Notes: a model not told the origin generated them from the sequence alone. DNA of 64,000 nt from Alteromonas sp. IB21 (GCF_016405965.1 NZ_JAEFCD010000008.1:62001-126000), one strand, 5' to 3'; shown: positions 34,461-45,351, counted from the stretch's first letter. A program made the numbers and translations.

Positions 34461-36401
34461 GTGACGGGCTATTTTTTATACGCATTTATCTACCTGGTTG
34501 CCGCTGTAATAGCCGTACCCATTGCGAAACGCCTTGGATTAGGGTCTGTATTAGGTTATCTCATTGCAGGGCTCGTTATAGGCCCAATATTCGGCCTTGT
34601 TGGCGATGAAACGGTCGCCATTCAACACTTTGCTGAATTTGGCGTTGTAATGATGCTTTTTCTGGTGGGTCTTGAGCTTGAACCGCGCTCTCTCTGGGCG
34701 ATGAAGTCTAAGTTGGTTGGCTTAGGCGGCTTGCAATTAGGTCTGACAACAGCCCTCATCACCGCAACAGCCATGTGGTTGCACCAGCCATTCGGTATTT
34801 CGCTCACCATTGGCCTTATTTTTGCCCTTTCTTCAACCGCTATTGTCTTACAAACACTTCAAGAAAAAGGGCTTCAAAAGACTGAAGGGGGTAAAAGCGC
34901 CTTCTCCGTCTTATTGTTTCAAGATATTGCGGTTATTCCCATGCTCGCGTTTATTCCGCTCCTTGCCATTCCCGAACTGATAAACGCAGGCACTGAACAT
35001 GGAGGTAACGCTAGCTCCCACGACAGTTTTAATCTGGTTGAAGGGCTTGCCCCGTGGGCCTCGGGGCTTGTTATTATCGGGTCTGTCGCATTTCTCACTA
35101 TTGGCGCTCATTACTTAAGCCGCCCACTTTTCAAGTATGTTGCGGCTTCGGGCTTACGGGAAATATTTACCGCCACTGCCCTTATGCTCATTATCGGCAT
35201 TGCGGCGTTAATGGGGCTTGTTGGCTTATCACCTGCCCTTGGGGCTTTTTTAGCGGGTGTAGTACTCGCTAACAGTGAGTTCCGACATGAACTGGAAGCC
35301 AATATAGAACCATTTAAAGGGTTGTTACTGGGGCTTTTCTTCATAACCGTTGGAGCCGGCATCAATTTTTCTGTGCTTTCTGAAAACCCCATGTTGATAG
35401 CAGGGTTAACAATAGCGGTAATGTTATCTAAAGCCATTGTACTTTTTATCGTTGCACTAATCTTTAAGATTGAAGGCACCAACAAGTGGCTGTTTACACT
35501 GAGTCTTGCTCAAGCCGGGGAATTTGGCTTTGTTTTACTCAGTTTTGCTTCTCAAAATTACGTGCTACCCAGTGATATCATTTCGATCCTTTCGTTGGTT
35601 GTCGCCATCTCTATGTTCTTAACGCCCGGGCTCTTCATTTTGTTTGATAAGGCGATTATTCCCCGCTATAAAAATGCGAAGTCAACGCGCTCTGACGATG
35701 AGATTGATGAAAAAGGTACCGTTGTTATTGCTGGGATAGGACGCTTCGGTCAAATAATCAACCGTCTGCTCGTTGCAAACGATGTCAAAACCGTTGTACT
35801 CGATATTCGTTCTGAGCAAATAGACCTTATTCGTCGTATTGGTACCAAAGCGTTTTTTGGCGATGCATCTAAACCCGATATCTTACATACCGCAGGAGCG
35901 CACGAGTCCGCTTTATTAGTGATTGCTATTGATGACCGGGAAACGGCAGCAGAGATGGTGAAATACGCCAAACATGCTTACCCGAATGTAAAAGTCCTTG
36001 CCCGCGCCTTCGACCGTGGTCACGGTTATCGACTGCGTCAACTCGGTGCAGACTATGTGGTATCAGAAACCTATCATAGTGCGCTGGAAATGGGCGCTGA
36101 AGCTTTGCGTTCTCTCAACATTCACCCTTTTCATGTTGAGCGTCAAAAAATGGCTTATAAAAATATCGAGTCTCAGCAAAATGACGTGCTTTATCATGCC
36201 TGGGCAGACGATGCCAGCGGTGAACGAGTTGATAACAACTACCTTAAACTCTTTATTGAGCTTGAATCACTTATCGAAAAAGCCCTCAAAGCAAACTTAC
36301 ACGACAAACATTCTAGGATGCGTGGCTGGACACCTCCGCCTGAAGGTTATGCGGAGAAGCGTGCGCCAGATGAAAAGCCGGATGACACTGAAGGGCGTTA
36401 A
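34461..36401 (+). CDS. kefC: KefB/KefC-type K+/H+ antiporter with RCK domain
   Basis: A 646-residue CPA2 transporter. About twelve membrane segments with GSVLGYLIAGLVIGP and FGVVMMLFLVGLELEPRSLW at the front, and a C-terminal TrkA-N (RCK) nucleotide-binding domain: VVIAGIGRFGQIINRLL near residue 420 and the GDASKPDIL loop. In E. coli such proteins are glutathione-gated and acidify the cytoplasm during electrophile stress. It starts with GTG at 34461, seven bases after GGGAG; the frame from 34428 overlaps kefF and is not needed. The C-terminal 30 residues are charged. Confidence 0.9.
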   Translation: MTGYFLYAFIYLVAAVIAVPIAKRLGLGSVLGYLIAGLVIGPIFGLVGDETVAIQHFAEFGVVMMLFLVGLELEPRSLWAMKSKLVGLGGLQLGLTTALITATAMWLHQPFGISLTIGLIFALSSTAIVLQTLQEKGLQKTEGGKSAFSVLLFQDIAVIPMLAFIPLLAIPELINAGTEHGGNASSHDSFNLVEGLAPWASGLVIIGSVAFLTIGAHYLSRPLFKYVAASGLREIFTATALMLIIGIAALMGLVGLSPALGAFLAGVVLANSEFRHELEANIEPFKGLLLGLFFITVGAGINFSVLSENPMLIAGLTIAVMLSKAIVLFIVALIFKIEGTNKWLFTLSLAQAGEFGFVLLSFASQNYVLPSDIISILSLVVAISMFLTPGLFILFDKAIIPRYKNAKSTRSDDEIDEKGTVVIAGIGRFGQIINRLLVANDVKTVVLDIRSEQIDLIRRIGTKAFFGDASKPDILHTAGAHESALLVIAIDDRETAAEMVKYAKHAYPNVKVLARAFDRGHGYRLRQLGADYVVSETYHSALEMGAEALRSLNIHPFHVERQKMAYKNIESQQNDVLYHAWADDASGERVDNNYLKLFIELESLIEKALKANLHDKHSRMRGWTPPPEGYAEKRAPDEKPDDTEGR

Positions 36402-36643
36402 GAGAGAATTGTTAGAACGTAAAGGCAAATTGAAAATAACGAAAATATCGAAGCTGTGAATAAAAGTTAATTTTCACCTGATCGAATTGGGAAAATAACG
36501 CTATAACCTGTATGTACAAATAGCGCAGCGTGTATCGTCTATTACTCGCTTGCGTGGATTGAACAGGGATTGATCGATACACATTAATATCCCTTCGAGA
36601 AATGCAGCTGAAGCAAACGTAATTTATTTGAATGGAGAGTACC

Positions 36644-37777
36644 ATGTTGTCTGAAAAAAGCCGTTGTCGCAGCCTAGCCATACCCGCTGTGATTGCTTTC
36701 TTAGCCCTTGCAGGATTGAGTGCCTGTCAAGATGCGCCAACCCCGCCTAAAGCGGCTTCCTCGACACCGGTAACCCTTTATAACGTAAAACATTCAGACG
36801 AAACTATCGCTAAATTCCCCGGCCAAGTGGAAGCTGCGGAATATTCAAATCTTTCATTTCGTATTGGCGGAAAGCTTCAAGAACTCAACGTAAAAGCGGG
36901 CGAAGAGGTTAAGGAAAATCAGCTCATAGCGCGACTTGATGACAGAGACGCCAAAGCCCAACTTGCTACAGCACAATCTCAGTTTGACGTGACTTCAGCC
37001 ATGTTTGAACGCATGGAGGCCTCGGTTGAAAAAGGGGCGGTAAGCCGCTCTACCTTTGATGAAGCCAAAGCAAACTTTTTGGCCGCTAAAGCCAGCCTTA
37101 CCAATGCACAGGACCAGTTAAGCTACACTGAACTTCGCGCTCCATTCGCCGGTCTCATTGCGTCAGTGCCCGTGGAAAACTATCAGGTCATTGTGCCTCA
37201 ACAAACCATTGCTGAGCTTCACTTGCCCGGCGCTATTGACGTGACGTTTCAGTTGCCAGAACAAAAAATGCGTATGATTGACCGCTCTCGCGCAAGAGAA
37301 AACAGTGCATCAGAGATGGCGTGGGTTACATTCTCCGGCATGCCAGAAAACCGCTATCCGGCCATGTACAAAGATCACGAAAGCACCACACGACAAGGCG
37401 AACTTAGCTACGAAGTCACCATTACTCTGCCTGAGCCTGACGACATCAACGTATTATCGGGTATGAGTGCAACCGTGTTATTGGACATGTCTAAGCTTAT
37501 CGAGTCTGATACAAAACTATGGCTGGTGCCTTTTGGCGCAGTGGTTACCGATAACGCAGAGCCAGATAAAGCAATAGTATGGCGTTTTAAACCCGACAAT
37601 AACAACAGCAGAAAGGGAACGGTTGAAGCCGTTGAAGTGATGATAACCCGCGGCATTTCTAATGGCTTATTGGTGGAAGGTCCGCTAAACGATGACGATA
37701 AAATCGTCGCCGCTGGTGCTCACCTCGTTAAAGAGGGCCAGGCTGTTACGGAGTGGACGAAAGAAGGAGGCCTGTAA
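36644..37777 (+). CDS. RND efflux periplasmic adaptor (MFP lipoprotein)
   Basis: A 377-residue membrane fusion protein. Lipobox LSAC near residue 29 after a hydrophobic stretch; a biotinyl-lipoyl-like half-motif FRIGGKLQELNVKAGEEV; helical hairpin (residues about 95-155, AQLATAQSQFDV...); second half AELRAPFAGLIASV-like (YTELRAPFAGLIASV) and a beta-barrel domain. It links the inner-membrane RND pump that follows by 3 bases to an outer-membrane channel not encoded here. Start at 36644 follows GGAGAG; the ATG at 36632 contains that site in its own codons. Confidence 0.9.
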   Translation: MLSEKSRCRSLAIPAVIAFLALAGLSACQDAPTPPKAASSTPVTLYNVKHSDETIAKFPGQVEAAEYSNLSFRIGGKLQELNVKAGEEVKENQLIARLDDRDAKAQLATAQSQFDVTSAMFERMEASVEKGAVSRSTFDEAKANFLAAKASLTNAQDQLSYTELRAPFAGLIASVPVENYQVIVPQQTIAELHLPGAIDVTFQLPEQKMRMIDRSRARENSASEMAWVTFSGMPENRYPAMYKDHESTTRQGELSYEVTITLPEPDDINVLSGMSATVLLDMSKLIESDTKLWLVPFGAVVTDNAEPDKAIVWRFKPDNNNSRKGTVEAVEVMITRGISNGLLVEGPLNDDDKIVAAGAHLVKEGQAVTEWTKEGGL

Positions 37778-37780
37778 ATC

Positions 37781-40700
37781 ATGGTCGAGTATTTTTTTCG
37801 TCAAAAGGTTATTAGCTGGATGGTCGCCATCATTTTGGGTGTGGGCGGCGTAGTTACCTTTTTAGGCTTAGGTCAGCTTGAATTTCCAGAGTTCACTATT
37901 CGAAATGCCCTTGTTATTACGCAATATCCGGGCGCGACACCTGAACAGGTTGAAGAGGAAGTCACGCTGCAACTTGAAAAAGCTATTCAGCGGATACCTA
38001 ATGTTAAGCGCATCAGTTCAGTCAACATGGTAGGTCTTTCACAGATCACTGTTGAGCTTAAAAGCGGTGTTCAGGCAAAAGATTTAGAACAGTATTGGGA
38101 CAATTTGCGCCGCAAAGTTGGAGATGCACAAGCGTCGCTGCCTCCAGGGACGAGTACCTCCATCGTGAACGACGACTTTGGCGATGTATTTGGTTTATTA
38201 CTTACTTTAAAAAGTGAAGATTATTCGCTTGAGCAAATGGAAGACTTTGCCGATTTAATGCAGCGTGAAATACAGCTGGTTGAAGGGATAAAAAAAGTCT
38301 CTATTGCAGGCACGGTTAACGAGCAAATTACTGTTTCGATAGATCACGATAAAATGAAAGCCCTTAACGTATCGGCTGAGTCAATTGCTGGGCTTTTAAC
38401 CGCGCAGAACGTGGTAGGCAATGCGGGTTCAATAAAAGTACAGGGTAAACGCCTGTCCATTCAGCCAACCGGCGAGTTTAACAACTTAGACGCCTTGGGC
38501 CAGGTAGTGATTGGCTCACCTGCAAGTGGCCTTATTCGCTTAACAGATATCGCGACCATTGAGCGAAAACTCAACGACACGCCATCTCTTCTTTATCACA
38601 GTTCAGGCACACTCGCCCTATCTATCGGTGTTTCATTCGCTTCAGCAGTAAACGTGGTTGATGTAGGTAAGCGATTAGATACTAAGATTGCGGAACTCGA
38701 GCAGCGTATGCCATTAGGGATGACGCTAAACACCGTATATAACCAGCCAACCGTGGTAGACGATTCTGTTACTGGCTTCCTCATCAATCTTGTGGAAGCA
38801 GTGGCCATCGTTATTTTTGTATTACTGCTTTTCATGGGGTGGCGCAGTGGCGTGCTGATGGGCCTTATTTTAGTTTTAACCATCCTTGGCACCTTTATTT
38901 TGATGTCTGTAAAAGGCATTGAGTTACAGAAAATATCACTTGGTGCGCTTATTATTGCCTTAGGCATGTTAGTGGATAACGCCATTGTAGTAACGGAAGG
39001 CATGTTAATTGGGGTTAGAAAAGGGCAAACTAAACTTCAAGCAGCCAAAGACGTAGTTTCGCAAAACGGTTTGCCGCTTTTAGGTGCGACTGTCATTGCC
39101 ATAACGGCGTTTGCCCCTATTGGTCTATCGCCAGATGCCACGGGGGAATTCGTTGGCTCCCTCTTCTGGGTCCTGTGCTTCTCGCTTTTCTTAAGCTGGA
39201 TCACCGCGCTAACGATTACCCCCTTCTTTTTCGACTTGCTGTTTAAAACTGAAAAAGAGCGTGGCGCTAGTGATGAAGACCCATACAAGGGCATTATTTT
39301 CACGGTATACAAGCGTGTACTGACTGCTGCGATTAATCACCGCTACATTACTATCGCGCTGGTACTTGTTGCGTTAGTTGGCAGCATGGCATCAGGCAAA
39401 TTCGTGAAAAACGCGTTCTTTCCAGATTCGTCAACTCCGCTTTTCTTTGTTGATTTATGGTTGCCTGAAGGTAGCGATATTTTAACCACCGAGCAGTCAA
39501 TACGACGCTTAGAGTCCAAAGTGTTAGACATGAAGGACATCGCCAATGTAACAAGCGTAATAGGCGGTGGTGCACAGCGGCTTACTCTTACCTATGCACC
39601 TGAGGATAGATATGCCAGTTATGGTCAGCTCATTATTGAGACAAATACGGTAGAGTCTCGCGATGCGCGTATGCGAGAAATCATTGAGTTAGTGCGTGAA
39701 GACTTCCCTAACGTTCAGTACAAAGTAAAAGCGCTTCAAGTAGGTCCATCTGCAAAAGCGGCGATTGAAGCAAGAATATACGGGCCTGAGCCTGAGGTTT
39801 TACGTGAAATCAGCAGCGACATTGAAGCCATATTTCAAGCTGAAAAAACCATGGACAGCGTGCGCCTGTCGTGGAGCAATAAAGTCCCTTTTGTCGAACC
39901 TGTATTTTTAGAAGAGCAAGCCCGACGTATTGGCGTTACACGCGATGCTGTTCACACTGCATTTCTACTTAACAACGAGGGTGAAACGGTTGGGCTTTAT
40001 CGCGAAGGTAGCGATTTGATCCCAATCGTGATGCGCAACGATCCAAACCAACGTTATGATATCGATAATCTTGCCTCGCTTAACGTATGGAGCCAAGAAC
40101 AAGGTAAATACATCAGCATGGCCGACGTGATCAGTAACGTTGATGTGTCTCTTGATAACCCCATTATCAAGCGCCGTAACCGAGTGCGTATGCTCGCGGT
40201 TTATGCCGAACCCATGCCCTTATCGGGCGAGACCGCAGCTAGCGTGCAAGCTAAAGTTCGCCCTTTAGTGGAAGAACTTAAGCTGCCTGACGGTTACCGC
40301 ATTGAATGGGGCGGCGAATACGAAACATCCCGCGATGCACAAAGCGCCCTCTTCGCAAGCATGCCAATGGGTATACTAGGCATGTTTATCATTACGGTAC
40401 TCCTCTTTGGCAGGCTTCGCCAAGCGTTAGCCATTTGGGGCGTTATTCCCCTTACCACTATCGGCATCATTGGCGGCTTAGTGTTGGTTGGTGCGCCTTT
40501 TACCTTTATGGCACTGCTAGGCAGCTTAAGCCTTATTGGTATGGTGCTCAAAAACGGCATCGTATTAATGGAAGAAATAAATGTGCAGGCTAAGGGCGAT
40601 AGCGGCGCGTTTGAAGCAGTTGTTACCGCGTCAGTATCCCGTGTACGCCCCGTCTCGATGGCGGCCATTACCACTATTTTAGGTATGATCCCGCTATTTT

Positions 40701-40822
40701 CAGATGCGTTCTTCGCATCAATGGCGGTCGTCATTGTATTTGGATTAACCGTTGCGACAGTGCTGACACTGCTTATTTTGCCTGTGCTGCACTGTACATT
40801 TCATGGTATTAAGTCTGAATGA
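37781..40822 (+). CDS. RND efflux transporter permease (AcrB family)
   Basis: A 1013-residue RND pump with twelve membrane helices and two large periplasmic loops. Proton-relay region in TM4 reads LGMLVDNAIVVTEG (one Asp, where AcrB has Asp-Asp). N-terminal YFFRQKVISWMVAIILGVGG and QYPGATPEQVEEEV are typical. Asymmetric family: one permease with one adaptor. Substrates cannot be read from sequence; hydrophobic drugs or self-made compounds are usual for the type with VDN. Confidence 0.93.
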   Translation: MVEYFFRQKVISWMVAIILGVGGVVTFLGLGQLEFPEFTIRNALVITQYPGATPEQVEEEVTLQLEKAIQRIPNVKRISSVNMVGLSQITVELKSGVQAKDLEQYWDNLRRKVGDAQASLPPGTSTSIVNDDFGDVFGLLLTLKSEDYSLEQMEDFADLMQREIQLVEGIKKVSIAGTVNEQITVSIDHDKMKALNVSAESIAGLLTAQNVVGNAGSIKVQGKRLSIQPTGEFNNLDALGQVVIGSPASGLIRLTDIATIERKLNDTPSLLYHSSGTLALSIGVSFASAVNVVDVGKRLDTKIAELEQRMPLGMTLNTVYNQPTVVDDSVTGFLINLVEAVAIVIFVLLLFMGWRSGVLMGLILVLTILGTFILMSVKGIELQKISLGALIIALGMLVDNAIVVTEGMLIGVRKGQTKLQAAKDVVSQNGLPLLGATVIAITAFAPIGLSPDATGEFVGSLFWVLCFSLFLSWITALTITPFFFDLLFKTEKERGASDEDPYKGIIFTVYKRVLTAAINHRYITIALVLVALVGSMASGKFVKNAFFPDSSTPLFFVDLWLPEGSDILTTEQSIRRLESKVLDMKDIANVTSVIGGGAQRLTLTYAPEDRYASYGQLIIETNTVESRDARMREIIELVREDFPNVQYKVKALQVGPSAKAAIEARIYGPEPEVLREISSDIEAIFQAEKTMDSVRLSWSNKVPFVEPVFLEEQARRIGVTRDAVHTAFLLNNEGETVGLYREGSDLIPIVMRNDPNQRYDIDNLASLNVWSQEQGKYISMADVISNVDVSLDNPIIKRRNRVRMLAVYAEPMPLSGETAASVQAKVRPLVEELKLPDGYRIEWGGEYETSRDAQSALFASMPMGILGMFIITVLLFGRLRQALAIWGVIPLTTIGIIGGLVLVGAPFTFMALLGSLSLIGMVLKNGIVLMEEINVQAKGDSGAFEAVVTASVSRVRPVSMAAITTILGMIPLFSDAFFASMAVVIVFGLTVATVLTLLILPVLHCTFHGIKSE

Positions 40823-41168
40823 GCATTTGCTTATAAGCTTCCACGCGCGGTTGAAGTGGATGCGAAAGCAAAAAACACAAACTGAAGCCAGCGTACTGAT
40901 GTCACTTCATGACGCTGGCTTTGTCGTTACATCTCGCTCAATAAATACCTCTTTTTAAGCGTTAACACAGGGTGTGATTTAAATTAGACAACTTGAGTTT
41001 ACAGCGTCATTATCACTCGCTTAACATCATGTTTTGCTATACATTTGTTATAGCGCTAGAGTAAATAGCACGCGAGCTTTGCAATAGCTACAATAGAGAC
41101 ATCACTTAGCTCTTCGTGTTTTTAAAGCCGTATATCAATATCTCAGTTAAAGGAGATGACTGCTAACA
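40823..41168 (+). other. Intergenic region between RND operon and LapD-like gene
   Basis: A 346-base region. It begins with the RND operon terminator (40885-40925) and ends with the GGAGA ribosome site for the next gene. Between them is AT-rich sequence (40940-41150) that probably holds the promoter of the LapD-like gene. No further structure was recognised. Confidence 0.5.
40885..40925 (+). terminator. Terminator after the RND operon
   Basis: AAGCCAGCGT (40885-40894) pairs with ACGCTGGCTT (40912-40921) around a 17-base loop. Only a short T-run (TTTG) follows, so it may be a weak terminator. Confidence 0.5.
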
Positions 41169-43100
41169 ATGAAGCTATTTAGTCGAATTAACTGGGGCAT
41201 TATTGCCCTCTTGTTTTTTGCGTTTATTGCGTTGTCTGTGGCCGAATTACGTGTACTTCAGTCAGACACGTCAACGTTAATTAGCGATGATACTGAGAAA
41301 GCCCTGGCTAGCTACACGAAAGCAGTAAATACGACGTCCGCCTCTTCGCAAACGCGTTCGGTGATATTAAATGCTTTGGCCGAGAATTTAGCAGACAGCC
41401 CCTACATCGCATCTGCCAACATTGTGGACAAACAAGGCAATGTTAGCGTTAGACATGAAAACGCATCTACAAACGTTATCCCATCTTGGTTTGCGTTAAT
41501 CGACACAACGCCTGCATTTAATAAACGGGTCGCTTTACCGAATAATGATGATTATTTAGTTGTCACATCAGATAAGCACGCTGTTTACACCAAGTTTTCT
41601 GCGGTTGTGGTTAAAAATGCCGTTATGTTTGTAGCGCTTTCCTTTCTCGTTTATCTACTCGTCACGGTGTTAGCCAAATCGGCATTGCGTCCTATCAACG
41701 ATATTATTCGAAAGCTCAATGACATGGGCAGTCATAACTTCACATCACCTGACGCCGAAACTAAAGCTAAAGATTTCGAATCGCTGAGCATTACCGTTAA
41801 TAACCTTGCAGCCACCCTCGCCTCGAAGTTTGACGACTTAACACGCCAAGCTGAACTATTTAAAAAAGAAGCAAGCAAAGACGCATTAACCGGGCTTTCA
41901 AATAGAGGTGCTTTTGAACGCCACATGCGAGCGCTGCTAAATGAAAACGCAACGTCGCAAGAAAAAGAACTCATCGTTGTTCGGTTAGCACAACTCGCCA
42001 GCATAAACAGCAAGCTAGGTATGGTGCCCGGAGACAACTATGTCAAAGCCATAACCAATATACTGATGGAAGAAACAAAGAATAACAGCAGTATTCGTTT
42101 CGTTTTTCGCTTATCAGGCGGCGATTTTGCGCTAATTAGCGAGCCAATGGAAAAGCCAACAAGAGACTTGGTCCTCACGAACATTTCTACGCAATGCGCA
42201 AGCGTTACTCCACTTAGGGACGGCACCAAGGCTACATGGATTGGCGTTACGCGGTTTACCGGCTCGATGACTATGCAACAGGTCATGGAAAGTGTTGATA
42301 GCGCACTAATTGCTTCGATGAAGACCCAAAGTGGCTGGCAATTGGCTTCTGACATTGCCCATGTACACAGTAATTCGCAGTGGCGTGAGCGACTTAATCA
42401 CATCGTTTCGCAGCAGTATGCTGATATCATGATACAGCCCGTAATGGATATCGAAAAAAATATGCCCGCTTATTATGAGACGTCAGGGCGGTTTAAAGAT
42501 AAAAAGACAAACGATGTTATACCTATGTCCCAGCTTATTCCCGCGTCTGAGCGGTTAGATCTCATTCCGCAAGTCGATAAGCTAGTGGCACATATCGTTT
42601 TTAAGAAGATGGAAGTGACTTCCCAACAAGTTGCGATAAATCTAAGTATCACGTCCATTGCTAATCGTGAGTTCAGAGAGTGGTTGGTCAAAGAATTAAC
42701 ACTGCGAGAAAATCTCTGCTCCAAGTTATTCTTTGAAATTGAAGATGCAGCCTTGATACAGCAAAGAGAGTACACAGAGTTGCTTTGCCGCCATCTGATG
42801 GGACTTGGATGCAGAATTACCATAGAGCATTTTGGCGATAACTTCGCATCGCTTTCTGGATTAAGGGTAATTCAACCTCAATTCGTTAAACTTTCTGGAA
42901 GGCTTACGCAGGGCATTCACACTAATAAAGATAATCAACTCTTTGTTTCTAGCCTTATCAGCATAGCGAAGAACCTCAATATTAAAGTCATTGCGGAGAT
43001 GGTAGAGACCGAAGCTGAATCGATAGCGCTCACTAAGCTGGGTGTTGAACATCAGCAGGGCTATTATTTTGCTAAACCAGCGCTTTGGAATGTTTACTAA
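41169..43100 (+). CDS. LapD-like transmembrane c-di-GMP receptor with degenerate GGDEF-EAL
   Basis: A 643-residue inner-membrane protein: TM1 (residues 9-27), a periplasmic region of about 120 residues, TM2 (about 148-168), a HAMP-like linker (LRPINDIIRKLNDMGS), a GGDEF-like domain and an EAL-like domain. Both enzyme motifs are changed: SGGDF (316-320) for GGDEF, and ETS (437-439) for EAL, with HFGDNFASLSG for DDFGxGYSSL. It is therefore probably a c-di-GMP binding receptor like Pseudomonas LapD, which holds the LapG protease, rather than an enzyme. LapG and LapA-type adhesins are not in the window. Ribosome site GGAGATG. Confidence 0.85.
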   Translation: MKLFSRINWGIIALLFFAFIALSVAELRVLQSDTSTLISDDTEKALASYTKAVNTTSASSQTRSVILNALAENLADSPYIASANIVDKQGNVSVRHENASTNVIPSWFALIDTTPAFNKRVALPNNDDYLVVTSDKHAVYTKFSAVVVKNAVMFVALSFLVYLLVTVLAKSALRPINDIIRKLNDMGSHNFTSPDAETKAKDFESLSITVNNLAATLASKFDDLTRQAELFKKEASKDALTGLSNRGAFERHMRALLNENATSQEKELIVVRLAQLASINSKLGMVPGDNYVKAITNILMEETKNNSSIRFVFRLSGGDFALISEPMEKPTRDLVLTNISTQCASVTPLRDGTKATWIGVTRFTGSMTMQQVMESVDSALIASMKTQSGWQLASDIAHVHSNSQWRERLNHIVSQQYADIMIQPVMDIEKNMPAYYETSGRFKDKKTNDVIPMSQLIPASERLDLIPQVDKLVAHIVFKKMEVTSQQVAINLSITSIANREFREWLVKELTLRENLCSKLFFEIEDAALIQQREYTELLCRHLMGLGCRITIEHFGDNFASLSGLRVIQPQFVKLSGRLTQGIHTNKDNQLFVSSLISIAKNLNIKVIAEMVETEAESIALTKLGVEHQQGYYFAKPALWNVY

Positions 43101-43195
43101 CCTTTAAACAGCCTTCATCTAACGAAGTCGCCCTGGCGCTTTTCATTAGCATTGCGACATATGATGTAGCGAAGAATATGAGAAGCGCTAGCATA

Positions 43196-44917
43196 CTATC
43201 TTTGCTTTTTAAGTAACGCCTCCATCGCGTCAGCACTTATAGGCTTAGAAAACAAATAGCCTTGCACAAACTCTACATTTAGCGATTTGCAATAGTTGGA
43301 CTGTTTTTCTGTTTCAACACCTTCAACAACGATGAACAAATCCAGCTTATGACCAACATTCACTATTGCTTCCATTAACGCACTGTCAAAGGCTTTTTCC
43401 GGCGCGCCTTTTAAAAAGGAGCGGTCGATTTTTAAATGGCTAACGGGAAAGTGCTTTAAGTAACTAAGCGATGAATAACCTGTACCAAAATCGTCTAGAG
43501 AAATCTCAACGCCTAAGTCTCGTTGATGTCGAAGGTTTTCTAGTATTGCATTGTCTGACTTTATAAGGATATTTTCAGTGAGCTCTAAACCAATATCCTT
43601 GGGCAATAAATGATATTGATTTCGGCAATCCGCAAGGCGCTCAAAGTACGCTGTTTTTTCTAGCTCTTTACCAGAAACATTTACATCAATACGAACCTCA
43701 ATCCCCTTTTCTTTCCATGCTCTCGCCTGCTGACAAGCATTTTCTAGCACCCAATTACCAATCTGCACGATTAAATCACTGCGTTCAGCAATAGGAATAA
43801 AGATGTTAGGCGGCACTGCCAGTTTTTCATTTTGTGGTCGCCATCTCAATAGCGCTTCACATGAAGCCACTTTACCTGTCTTTAAATCGAACTGAGGTTG
43901 GTAAAGCAGTTCAAACTCGTTATGACTTAGCGATGTACGTAGGTTTGCCGCAATACTTCTGTGCTGACGCAATTGCTGACTTAATGCATGGGTGAAGAGG
44001 TGATAGCGATTACGCCCTTCAGCCTTAGCTTGATACATAGCGACGTCTGCATTTTTAAGCAGGTCATCAATTTCTTGGCCATGTTTAGGATACAAACTGA
44101 TGCCGATGCTAGAGGTAATATGAATATTTTCAGTGCTTAGCTGAAAGCTTTGTTTAAAACAATAAGAAAGGTTTTTTGCGATATCTTCACAATCACTCTC
44201 ATCATTTATGTTGATAGCAACATAAACAAATTCATCTCCCCCAAACCGAGTCAGCAAACCCTCACCGTCTATACAGTCAGATAAACGCTCTCCTACAGCG
44301 CGCAGAAGTTCATCTCCCCATGTGTGCCCGAGGGTGTCATTGATTTCTTTAAACATATCTAAATCAATGAAAAACAGCGCAAAGCTTAAGTTATTTGTCG
44401 ATGCTTCACTTATTGCATTTGCAAGGAATTGCTTTAGTAGTCGGCGGTTTGGTAGTTCTGTCAATAAATCTGTCGATGCCATGCGCTCTAGCTCTTGACG
44501 CACAGCATGCTGCTCACTTAAATCGATATCGACACAATACATTTCGGGGGATTCGGTATCTTCTTTTAGCATCACGTGAGACGAAAAAACGTGTACAGGC
44601 TCCCCTCCCTTTTTTTTCAACACCAATTCTTCGGAAGGTATCGCTTCACCGAATTCAATCCAGCGTTGATGCAAATTAATCACATCTGCTTTCATAAAAT
44701 CTGGAATGATCAAGTCTTCAAGTTTGCGGCCTATGGCTTCACACTCGCTGTAGCCGTAAATATCTTCACTGGATTTATTCCAGTAGATGACGTTACGTTC
44801 TTTGTCATAACCTTGAACTGAAACTTTTGGAAGAGCACTAATAAGCTGTAAGAACCGTCTTTCGGCTGAATCATGTTCTGAAAATGGAGCGGGCTCTCTA
44901 TATTCCGTTAAACTCAT
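43196..44917 (-). CDS. PAS-GGDEF-EAL c-di-GMP turnover protein
   Basis: A 573-residue cytoplasmic protein: PAS (ISALPKVSVQGYDKERNVIY to CVDIDLSEQH), GGDEF with an intact motif (RFGGDEFVYV) but no RxxD inhibitory site in front (DGEG instead), and EAL with CEALLRW, DDFGTGYSSLSYLKHF and VVEGVETEKQ. The EAL half should be an active phosphodiesterase; the GGDEF half could make c-di-GMP or bind GTP as a regulator. It converges with the LapD-like gene, a plausible partnership. Start at 44917 follows GAGGGAG; the ATG at 44941 lacks such a site. Confidence 0.92.
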   Translation of the reverse strand: MSLTEYREPAPFSEHDSAERRFLQLISALPKVSVQGYDKERNVIYWNKSSEDIYGYSECEAIGRKLEDLIIPDFMKADVINLHQRWIEFGEAIPSEELVLKKKGGEPVHVFSSHVMLKEDTESPEMYCVDIDLSEQHAVRQELERMASTDLLTELPNRRLLKQFLANAISEASTNNLSFALFFIDLDMFKEINDTLGHTWGDELLRAVGERLSDCIDGEGLLTRFGGDEFVYVAININDESDCEDIAKNLSYCFKQSFQLSTENIHITSSIGISLYPKHGQEIDDLLKNADVAMYQAKAEGRNRYHLFTHALSQQLRQHRSIAANLRTSLSHNEFELLYQPQFDLKTGKVASCEALLRWRPQNEKLAVPPNIFIPIAERSDLIVQIGNWVLENACQQARAWKEKGIEVRIDVNVSGKELEKTAYFERLADCRNQYHLLPKDIGLELTENILIKSDNAILENLRHQRDLGVEISLDDFGTGYSSLSYLKHFPVSHLKIDRSFLKGAPEKAFDSALMEAIVNVGHKLDLFIVVEGVETEKQSNYCKSLNVEFVQGYLFSKPISADAMEALLKKQR

Positions 44918-45116
44918 CTTACTCCCTCGCGTACTGAACAACGCAACAGCATCTGAAGAAAAAAGTAACTGTTATGGATTAAGTGTAGTCTATAAATAAC
45001 TAACTAGCAGAAACTGAGCTTTAAAATGAGAGCTGGAATTCGAGAAATCAGTGCTGCGGAAGTGTTACAAAGTATGTGTTTGATTGATATTTGTGCTTGT
45101 AAAGCTATGACATAGA

Positions 45117-45193
<77 letters not shown>

Positions 45194-45351
45194 ATTGGAT
45201 GTTGTCACACCGAAGAGGTAGGCGAATGCCTAACAACGCCGCGTATAATACTTAGCGCAGGCACCACCTGCAAGGAAAACTTCACAAAACAACGTTCAAG
45301 TGACTAATTTGACAGCAATTCGGTTGTTTTTTGCTGGTTTGAGGCTTTTAT

